This document shows, one piece after another, positions 3,927 to 9,291 of a DNA stretch of 9,291 bases. This stretch comes from Chloroflexota bacterium (GTDB taxonomy: Bacteria; Chloroflexota; Dehalococcoidia; JACQGW01): assembly GCA_016199325.1 (NCBI GenBank), contig JACQGW010000013.1, positions 1 through 9,291 on the forward strand, in the 5' to 3' direction. The notes beneath the pieces are model-generated. The model did no database searches, had not been told where the DNA came from, and worked only from the letters and a program-made list of their open reading frames with translations. The translations under genes were made by a program, and so were the position numbers. Numbering within the stretch: the first letter of the stretch is position 1; every line of letters begins with the position of its first letter.

Positions 3927-4976
3927 ATGCTGAACGAGCTGGAGACGCTCAAGGAGAACGCCCAGCAGGAGCTGGCCGCCATTCAGAGCCAGTCGGAGCT
4001 GGAGGTGTGGCGAGTTCGCTATCTCGGCAAGCGCGGCGCGCTCACCCAGGTGCTGCGATCGCTCGGCAGCCTGCCGCCCGAGGAGCGGCGGGCCGTCGGC
4101 GCCCTGGCCAATACCGTCAAGGACGCCCTTCAGGCGAGCCTGGATCGGAAGGAGCAGGAGCTTCGGGCGGAGACGCTGGCAAGGTCGCTGCGCGAGGAGA
4201 AGATCGACGTCACGTTGCCCGGCCGGCTGCCCGACCTTGGCCGGCTTCACCCGACGACGGCGGTGCTGCGCCAGATCTGCGCCGCCTTTGCCGACATGGG
4301 CTTCCAGGTCGTCGAGGGGCCGGAGGTCGAGTGGGACTACTACAACTTCGAGGCGCTCAACATCCCGCAGGACCATCCCGCACGGGACATGTGGGACACC
4401 CTCTGGGTCAGCTCGCCGCCGGACGATCAGCGTCCGATGCTCATGCGGACCCATACGTCACCGATGCAGATCCGGGTGATGGAGCGGACGCGGCCGCCGA
4501 TCCGGGTCGTCGTCCCCGGCAAGTGCTACCGGTACGAGGCGACCGACGCGCGGCACGAGAGCCAGTTCTTCCAGATCGAGGGGCTGGCCGTCGACCGCGG
4601 GATCTCGATGGCCGATCTCAGGGGCACCCTCTTCGAGTTCGCCAAGCGGCTGTTCGGCCAGGAGCGGCGGATCCGCTTCCGCTGCGACTACTTCCCGTTC
4701 GTCGAGCCCGGCGTCGACATGGCGATCGACTGCTTCAACTGCCAGGGCAAGGGCTGCCGGCTCTGCTCGGAGACGGGCTGGATCGAGATCCTCGGCGCCG
4801 GCATGGTCCATCCGGACGTCCTCCGGCGTGTGGGCGTCGACCCGGACGAGTACTCCGGCTTCGCCTTCGGCATGGGGCCGGAGCGCGTTGCAATGCTCCG
4901 CTACGGGATTGACGACATCAGGCTCTTCTATGCGAACGATCTGCGCTTCCTGCGCCAGTTCGGAGGGTTGGCATGA
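3927..4976 (+). CDS. pheS: Phenylalanyl-tRNA synthetase alpha subunit
   Basis: A 349-residue catalytic subunit of cytoplasmic (alpha-beta)2 PheRS, which attaches phenylalanine to tRNA-Phe using ATP. The N-terminal coiled coil (about 1-90) is followed by the class II core. [20 protein letters not shown] (125-144) lies in motif 1. HTSP (176-179) and the [16 protein letters not shown] block (197-212) into FFQIEGL form motif 2. [10 protein letters not shown] (311-320) is motif 3. A four-cysteine cluster C269-x2-C272-x4-C277-x2-C280, seen in a subset of bacterial PheS, may bind zinc. The ATG at 3927 has GAGGAGA upstream and fits the family start. Expression is controlled by the T-box leader. Its last codons overlap pheT by ATGA. 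Confidence 0.97.
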   Translation: MLNELETLKENAQQELAAIQSQSELEVWRVRYLGKRGALTQVLRSLGSLPPEERRAVGALANTVKDALQASLDRKEQELRAETLARSLREEKIDVTLPGRLPDLGRLHPTTAVLRQICAAFADMGFQVVEGPEVEWDYYNFEALNIPQDHPARDMWDTLWVSSPPDDQRPMLMRTHTSPMQIRVMERTRPPIRVVVPGKCYRYEATDARHESQFFQIEGLAVDRGISMADLRGTLFEFAKRLFGQERRIRFRCDYFPFVEPGVDMAIDCFNCQGKGCRLCSETGWIEILGAGMVHPDVLRRVGVDPDEYSGFAFGMGPERVAMLRYGIDDIRLFYANDLRFLRQFGGLA

Positions 4977-7378
4977 AAGTCTCGCTGAAATGGCTCCGTG
5001 ACTACGTCCAGATCGACCTGCCCGTGCGCGAGCTGGCCCACCGGCTCTCGATGTCCGGCACCGAGGTCGAGGCCATCGACGTCGTCGGCGACCAGTGGGC
5101 CGGCGTGATCGTCGCCCGGATCGTCCGCCTCGACCCCCATCCCCAGGCCGACCGGCTCCAGCTCTGCACCGTCGACCTGGGCGACGGCCGGACCCAGACG
5201 GTCGTGACCGGCGCGCCGAACGTCTACGCCGGCATGATCGTCCCCTTCGCGCCGGTCGGCACCCGCATCGTCGACGGCCACTCCGGCAAGCCGGCGGTCC
5301 TGAAGCCGGCGATGATCCGCGGCGTGCGGTCGGAGGGGATGGTCCTCTCCGAGAAGGAGCTGGGGCTCTCGGAGGCGCACGAGGGGATCATGGCGCTGCC
5401 GGAGGACGCACCGGTCGGCGCTCCGCTCGGCGACTACCTGGGTGACACTGTTCTGGACCTGGCGATCACGCCGAACCGGCCGGACTGCCTTTCGGTGCTC
5501 GGCGTCGCCCGCGAGGTGGCGGCGCTAACGGGCCAGCGCATCCGCCTGCCGGCGGTCGCCTACCGGGAGCCGGCCGGGCCGATTGACGAGTGGATCACCG
5601 TGCGGGTGGACGACCCCGATCTGGCGCCGCGCTACACCGGCGCGCTGGTAACCGACCTGCAGATCGGGCCGTCGCCGGCCTGGATGCAGAAGCGGCTCAC
5701 GGCCGCCGGCATGCGGCCGATCAACAACGTCGTCGACGTGACCAACTACGTCATGCTCGAATACGGCCAGCCGCTCCACGCCTTCGACTACGACCGGATC
5801 CGCGGCAAGCAGATCATCGTCCGGCGGGCGCGGCCCGGCGAGCGGCTGGAAACGCTCGACAGCGTCGTCCGCGACCTGACGCCGGAGATGCTCGCCATCG
5901 CGGACGCCGAAGGGTCCGTCGGCCTGGCCGGGGTGATGGGCGGCGCCAATTCGGAGGTCGACGAGTCCACCCGGACGATCTTCCTGGAGTCCGCCAACTT
6001 CCTCAACACGAATATCCGGCGCACGGCGCGCCATCTCCGGCTGCGGAGTGAGGCGTCGCTCCGCTTCGAGCGGGGCATCAGCCCCTGGCTGGCCGACGAA
6101 GGTCTCCGGCGGGCCGTCCAGCTCTTCGCCGAGATCGCGGGCGGCAAGCCGGCCCGGGGCATCGTCGACTGCTTCCCCGGCCGGAAGGCGCGGACGCCGA
6201 TCCGGGTGCCGGTCGGCGAGTTCCGCCGCCTGCTCGGCATCGATTGGCCCGTCGACCGGATCGTCCGCGTGCTCGAAGCGCTGGAGTTCGAGGTGAGCGT
6301 CGCCGGCACCGGAGCGGGCGCCGACATCCTGGCGACGCCGTCGCTCTACCGTGTCGACGTGGCGATCAAGGCCGACGTCGTCGAAGAGGTGGCGCGGATC
6401 GTCGGCTACGACGAGCTGCCGGCGACGGCCATCGCCGGCACGATCCCGTCGCGCTGGGAGGACCCGGAGCGGGACCTGGCCGAGCGCCTGCGGGACCTCC
6501 TTTGCGCCGCCGGTCTTCAGGAGATCATCACCTACTCGCTCGTGGGCTATGCGACGAACACGCGGCCGTACGTCGACGAAGCGCCCCCGGCGCCGCCGAT
6601 GCGACTGGCCAATCCCATGAACGCCGAGTCCGAGTACCTGCGGACCACCATCCGCGGCGGGCTGCTTCAGGCGCTGGCGGCGAACCAGCGCACGGCCGAC
6701 GAGGGCATCCGACTCTTTGAGGTCGGCAAGGTCTACCTGCCGCGTGAGGCCGACCTGCCCGACGAGCCGCGGCTGGCGGCCGGCGTGCTGGCGGGCCGGC
6801 GCGGGGCCAGGCTCTGGTCGGCCGAACGCGATCTGCTCGACTTCTCCGACGCCAAAGGCGCCGTCCAGGCGGTGCTGGAGCGGCTGCGCCTGTCGGCCGA
6901 GTTCGAGCCGTCCGAGGATCGCGGCCTCCATCCGGGCAAGACGGCCGCCGTCGTCGTCGGCGGGCGGCGGATCGGCGTCGTCGGCGAGCTCCATCCCGCC
7001 GTCGCCGAGCGGTACGGGCTGCTCCATCCGGCCTCCCTGTTCGAGCTCGACCTGCGGACGATGCTCGCCGTGCAGCCGGCCGTGCTTCGATACCAGCCGA
7101 TCCCGCGGTTCCCTGGCGTCGAGCGGGACCTGGCGGTCGTCGCCGACGTCTCGGTGCCGGCGGCCCAGGTCGAGGCGATCATCCGGGCGGCGCCCCTCGT
7201 CCGCGAGGTGACGCTGTTCGACGTCTACCAGGGCGACCCGCTTCCGCCCGACAAGCGTTCGCTGGCCTACTCGGTCCTGTATCAGTCGCCGAGCAAGACG
7301 CTGACCGACGAGGAGGTGGACCGCATCCAGGCGCGGACGATCGCCCGATTGCGCGAGATCGGGGCGACGCTGCGCTGA
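4973..7378 (+). CDS. pheT: Phenylalanyl-tRNA synthetase beta subunit
   Basis: An 801-residue protein, close to the roughly 795 of the E. coli subunit. Domains in order: an N-terminal start [12 protein letters not shown]; an EMAP/OB-fold tRNA-binding domain (about 40-155, with [12 protein letters not shown] and VVTGAPNV); a B3/B4 editing domain (about 215-385, with [11 protein letters not shown] and GQPLHAFD), which in this family hydrolyses Tyr-tRNA-Phe; a B5 domain (about 407-480); a catalytic-like core (about 495-690); and a C-terminal ferredoxin-like anticodon-binding domain (about 708-801, with [12 protein letters not shown] and the final [10 protein letters not shown]). The start overlaps the pheS stop by 4 bp, indicating translational coupling. 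I see no frameshift or missing domain. No intrinsic terminator is evident after the stop. Confidence 0.97.
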   Translation: MKVSLKWLRDYVQIDLPVRELAHRLSMSGTEVEAIDVVGDQWAGVIVARIVRLDPHPQADRLQLCTVDLGDGRTQTVVTGAPNVYAGMIVPFAPVGTRIVDGHSGKPAVLKPAMIRGVRSEGMVLSEKELGLSEAHEGIMALPEDAPVGAPLGDYLGDTVLDLAITPNRPDCLSVLGVAREVAALTGQRIRLPAVAYREPAGPIDEWITVRVDDPDLAPRYTGALVTDLQIGPSPAWMQKRLTAAGMRPINNVVDVTNYVMLEYGQPLHAFDYDRIRGKQIIVRRARPGERLETLDSVVRDLTPEMLAIADAEGSVGLAGVMGGANSEVDESTRTIFLESANFLNTNIRRTARHLRLRSEASLRFERGISPWLADEGLRRAVQLFAEIAGGKPARGIVDCFPGRKARTPIRVPVGEFRRLLGIDWPVDRIVRVLEALEFEVSVAGTGAGADILATPSLYRVDVAIKADVVEEVARIVGYDELPATAIAGTIPSRWEDPERDLAERLRDLLCAAGLQEIITYSLVGYATNTRPYVDEAPPAPPMRLANPMNAESEYLRTTIRGGLLQALAANQRTADEGIRLFEVGKVYLPREADLPDEPRLAAGVLAGRRGARLWSAERDLLDFSDAKGAVQAVLERLRLSAEFEPSEDRGLHPGKTAAVVVGGRRIGVVGELHPAVAERYGLLHPASLFELDLRTMLAVQPAVLRYQPIPRFPGVERDLAVVADVSVPAAQVEAIIRAAPLVREVTLFDVYQGDPLPPDKRSLAYSVLYQSPSKTLTDEEVDRIQARTIARLREIGATLR

Positions 7379-7428
7379 CTATCCGGAATGAGTGATGCTG
7401 GCTGTCGTCCTGATAGACCGTTGTCCAG

Positions 7429-7445
7429 CCGATCGGACGATCGGT
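7429..7445. repeat. Overlapping CGATCG palindromes
   Basis: CCGATCGG is followed by ACGATCGGT in the pheT-vapB gap. This pair of near-identical palindromic half-elements lies 47-63 bp before the vapB ATG and upstream of the predicted promoter. Confidence 0.3.
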
Positions 7446-7451
7446 TAGAAA

Positions 7452-7481
7452 GTGGCACTGACTGTGAGAATGTGGCATAAT
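7452..7481 (+). promoter_or_regulatory. Probable vapBC promoter with GTGGCA direct repeat
   Basis: A -10-like CATAAT (7476-7481) lies just upstream of the vapB ATG at 7492. GTGGCA occurs at 7452-7457 and again at 7472-7477, exactly 20 bp (two helix turns) apart, and the second copy overlaps the -10. This placement suits an operator for the AbrB-type antitoxin, as these usually repress their own operon. The -35 is poor. Confidence 0.45.
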
Positions 7482-7491
7482 AGTTAGCACT

Positions 7492-7758
7492 ATGGCAAGA
7501 ATCCGCGAACAGTTCGAACTCCGGATCGGCCGCCAGGGCCGATTGGTCATCCCTGCACCGCTGCGCAAGGCCCTTGAGATTGAGCCTGGTGACACGGTCG
7601 TCGTGCGGATTGAGGATAGCCGCATCGTTCTCGAGAAACGAGAGGCGATTCTGGCTCGTGTGCGTGAACGATTTCGATGCGTGCCTGCTGAGGTCGACCT
7701 CGCCAATGAACTGATCCAGGAGCGACGGGAAGAGGCTCGGCGAGAGACAGCGAGGTGA
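7492..7758 (+). CDS. vapB: AbrB/MazE-type antitoxin (VapB-like)
   Basis: An 88-residue protein. Residues about 5-50 form a swapped-hairpin AbrB/SpoVT DNA-binding domain (RQGRLVIPAPLRKALEIEPG, then DTVVVRIEDSRIVL). The charged helical C-terminus (about 50-88) would bind and neutralise the toxin. The ATG at 7492 has no ribosome binding site and lies about 10 nt after the predicted -10, so the mRNA may be nearly leaderless. The stop TGA overlaps the GTG start of the PIN-domain gene, typical of vapBC. The gene probably represses its own promoter, as in the family. Confidence 0.85.
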   Translation: MARIREQFELRIGRQGRLVIPAPLRKALEIEPGDTVVVRIEDSRIVLEKREAILARVRERFRCVPAEVDLANELIQERREEARRETAR

Positions 7759-8153
7759 CCGCAGAGCCGCTGCTCACCGGCGTCCTGGATGCCTCTGCTC
7801 TCCTTGCCTTCGTCCATGGGGAACCCGGCGGCGAGGCGGTCCGGGCGATGCTCAAAGGGGCGGCGATCTCCAGCGTGAACTGGGCTGAGGTAGTCCAAAA
7901 ATCCCTCGCTCGGGGTGTGGACATAAGGGGGCTCCGGGAAGATCTCGAGGCGATGGGTCTCTGCGTCTTGCCCTTTACCGGTGAGGACGCTGAGTTGACT
8001 GCCCGGCTCTGGTCGAGGACAAGATCGCTCGGCCTCTCGCTGGGAGATCGAGCCTGTCTCGCCCTCGGCCAATCGAGGAAACTCCCGGTGCTGACGGCCG
8101 ACCGAACCTGGACGACTCTCGCGCTGGAAGTCGAGGTGCGCTCGATCCGATGA
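7755..8153 (+). CDS. vapC: PIN-domain toxin (VapC-like ribonuclease)
   Basis: A 132-residue PIN-domain protein starting with GTG inside the vapB stop (GTGA overlap). The acidic residues of the Mg-dependent active site are in place: D12 in LDASALLAF, E45 in SSVNWAEV, D98 in LSLGDRACLALG and D116 in LTADRTW. Family members cut tRNA or rRNA when freed from the antitoxin. The target here cannot be read from sequence. Length and the order antitoxin-toxin are normal for a type II module. Confidence 0.9.
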   Translation: MTAEPLLTGVLDASALLAFVHGEPGGEAVRAMLKGAAISSVNWAEVVQKSLARGVDIRGLREDLEAMGLCVLPFTGEDAELTARLWSRTRSLGLSLGDRACLALGQSRKLPVLTADRTWTTLALEVEVRSIR

Positions 8154-8199
8154 CGCAGCCAGTGTGTGTCGCAGGGTGCTTGCGGTGAGAACGCGCCGG

Positions 8200-8418
8200 A
8201 TGACGAAAGCTGAAGCCCTCGCCTTCAAGGCGCGCTGGGAGATGGTCAACGCGGCCGAAATAGAGGAGCTGCGGGCGACGACGCCGGAGAAGAAGCTCCG
8301 GCAACTGGCGGCGATGATGGCTCTCGCCAAGCAGTTAGGATGGACGGATGCTCTCGCGGCCGAAGAAGGCGAAGTCCGAGAGCGGTGGAATCGGCTGAGG
8401 CGGGCGTACGGTGTCTGA
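8200..8418 (+). CDS. Small helical protein preceding the nucleotidyltransferase
   Basis: A 72-residue, highly charged, probably all-helical protein beginning MTKAEALAFKARWEMVNAAE and ending ERWNRLRRAYGV. I do not recognise a named family. It follows vapC by 46 bp and overlaps the next gene by 8 bp, the arrangement of an antitoxin or accessory subunit with its partner. I chose the ATG at 8200 because the sequence from there looks natural. In-frame GTG codons at 8164 and 8185 would add 12 or 5 residues, and no start has a clear ribosome binding site. Antitoxin function is an inference from context only. Confidence 0.6.
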   Translation: MTKAEALAFKARWEMVNAAEIEELRATTPEKKLRQLAAMMALAKQLGWTDALAAEEGEVRERWNRLRRAYGV

Positions 8419-9004
8419 GCCAGCGTCTCAGTCACTCCCACTGACAACGCTCCACGACCTCGTCCGCTGGCTCCACGCCACCGCTGTTCCCGGCATCGTC
8501 ATCGGCGGCGTGGCGGCCTCGGTGCTGGGACGGCCTCGGGCCACACGAGACGTCGACGCGGTGGTGTGGCTCGATCCAGAGGGCTGGCCGGATCTCCTGG
8601 CCGCCGGCGCTCAGTTCGGCTTCATCCCTCGACGCCCGGATGCGCTCCCCTTCGCCCGACAATCCCGCGTGCTCCTGGTCCATCACGCGCCGAGCGGCGT
8701 GGACGTGGATATCTCGTTTGGCGCCCTCCCCTTCGAGAAGGAGGCGATCGAGCGGCACCTGTCGGTCGAGGTGGGTGGCGTCAGCATCCCCTTGCCGACG
8801 CCCGAGGACTTGATCGTCATGAAGGCTATCGCGCACCGCCAGCGTGACGTTGCCGACATCGAGTCCCTCCTGGATGCCCACCCCAGGCTGGACCTGCGCC
8901 GGGTGCGCCGATGGGTGCGCGAGTTCTCGGCCGTCCTGGAGATGCCTGAAATCCTGAACGACCTGGAGGCTATGCTGGCCCGGTGGGAACGCAAGAAACC
9001 ATGA
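8411..9004 (+). CDS. AbiEii-like nucleotidyltransferase
   Basis: A 197-residue member of the nucleotidyltransferase superfamily resembling the AbiEii toxin group. IGGVAASVLGRPRATRDVD (31-49) supplies the GG...R.T.D.D motif with metal ligands D47 and D49. The second acidic strand is GVDVDI (D98, D100). PEDLIVMKAIAHRQRD (131-146) followed by ADIESLL is the typical C-terminal motif with Lys/Arg/Asp residues. Relatives act as toxins or abortive-infection effectors by adding nucleotides to tRNA or proteins. The GTG start at 8411 overlaps the stop of the small helical gene by 8 bp and has GAGG about 11 nt upstream. Its partner differs from the classical winged-helix AbiEi antitoxin. Confidence 0.8.
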   Translation: MSEPASQSLPLTTLHDLVRWLHATAVPGIVIGGVAASVLGRPRATRDVDAVVWLDPEGWPDLLAAGAQFGFIPRRPDALPFARQSRVLLVHHAPSGVDVDISFGALPFEKEAIERHLSVEVGGVSIPLPTPEDLIVMKAIAHRQRDVADIESLLDAHPRLDLRRVRRWVREFSAVLEMPEILNDLEAMLARWERKKP

Positions 9005-9062
9005 TCATGAGGAACGCCAAGTCGGCTCCTTCGAGGTTGACCCGAGTTGTATCGCCGCTTGT

Positions 9063-9108
9063 CTGTCAGGACAGGTCCGTTCCCTGAAGGGTTCGCAGCC
9101 CGCGGGCT
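9063..9108. repeat. Short palindromes between convergent genes
   Basis: CTGTC-AG-GACAG (9063-9074) and the perfect 12-bp palindrome AGCCCGCGGGCT (9097-9108) lie between the stops of two convergent genes. The latter touches the stop codon of the minus-strand gene. Without T-runs they are at best weak terminators. Confidence 0.3.
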
Positions 9109-9291
9109 CAATCCCCCTCGTCGCGCTGCTCGCCGGATGGGGGCGGCATAGCGAGTCTCTCCATCTCCGCGAGGAAGCGTGGAGCCTCCTCCAGCCATGG
9201 CCGGACCGTTGCTTCATCGAACCGCGCCAGGTCGTGATAGTCTCCCCGGTTCCGATTCTGGAACAGGCTGTTGGTTCGCTTGGGCCAGCAA
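9108..9291 (-). CDS. C-terminal fragment of a probable HEPN-domain protein (5' end outside window)
   Basis: The minus strand is open from the right window edge to a TGA at 9108-9110, giving 60 codons without a start. The sequence NRNRGDYHDLARFDEATVR followed by PWLEEAPRFLAEMERLA resembles the end of HEPN (UPF0332-like) proteins, where a GDY segment is followed by an acidic helix ending a four-helix bundle. A disordered tail, PPPSGEQRDEGD, follows. Such proteins often pair with small nucleotidyltransferases as toxin-antitoxin systems. The catalytic R-x4-6-H motif would lie in a part that is only partly visible or outside, so neither activity nor family is certain. Confidence 0.45.
   Translation of the reverse strand, partial: CWPKRTNSLFQNRNRGDYHDLARFDEATVRPWLEEAPRFLAEMERLAMPPPSGEQRDEGD

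Noticed and set aside
5525..7027. 500-codon minus-strand frame inside pheT
   Set aside because: Typical antisense shadow of a high-GC gene. pheT is complete and convincing in its own frame.
7453..7470. Sigma-54 promoter suggested by TGGCAC
   Set aside because: The required TTGC element at the correct spacing is missing. A normal -10 fits better.
7179..8447. 422-codon minus-strand frame across the pheT end, vapBC and the small gene
   Set aside because: It crosses several well-supported plus-strand genes and has a low-complexity Ser/Arg-rich product.
9001..9087. 28-codon frame ATGATCATG... overlapping the nucleotidyltransferase stop
   Set aside because: Short, no family features and no ribosome binding site of its own.

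Overview
The window is GC-rich chromosomal DNA from a bacterium that I would place in the Chloroflexota. This is an inference from three things: a T-box leader in front of high-GC pheST, dense palindromic dispersed repeats, and the protein styles. No rRNA or other decisive marker is present. I identify seven complete protein genes with good support: an L,D-transpeptidase, ilvE, pheS, pheT, vapB, vapC and an AbiEii-like nucleotidyltransferase. A small partner ORF is also likely, and two genes are cut by the window edges: hyuB at the left and a possible HEPN protein at the right.

Left part (1-2246). The C-terminus of a hydantoinase B/oxoprolinase-type protein is followed by about 430 bp of repeats without a gene. 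Next, on the minus strand, comes a secreted SH3-YkuD L,D-transpeptidase (772-1497). A second, 749-bp gene-poor stretch holds a doubtful minus-strand small ORF. It also holds a 100-bp MITE-like element with 17-bp terminal inverted repeats and a 7-bp target duplication, which abuts an 83-bp palindromic repeat. A further perfect 38-bp palindrome follows.

Middle (2247-7378). A branched-chain aminotransferase (ilvE, minus) and the pheS-pheT operon (plus) diverge from back-to-back extended -10 promoters. The pheST leader is a phenylalanine T-box riboswitch. Stem I carries a TTC specifier, and a perfect 14-nt T-box motif precedes a strong intrinsic terminator. The two halves are separated by about 380 nt of palindromic and heptameric repeats, so the leader (about 550 nt) looks as if mobile repeats invaded its middle without disturbing the sensing or switching ends. 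PheS and PheT overlap by ATGA and together form the (alpha-beta)2 phenylalanyl-tRNA synthetase.

Right part (7379-9291). This is a small toxin-antitoxin/defence-like cluster. An AbrB-type VapB antitoxin, probably read from a nearly leaderless transcript, overlaps a PIN-domain VapC toxin. After a short gap come a small helical protein and an overlapping AbiEii-like nucleotidyltransferase. Convergent to these, the C-terminus of a probable HEPN-type protein runs off the right edge. The spacing of the four plus-strand genes suggests one transcription unit with two stacked TA-like modules.
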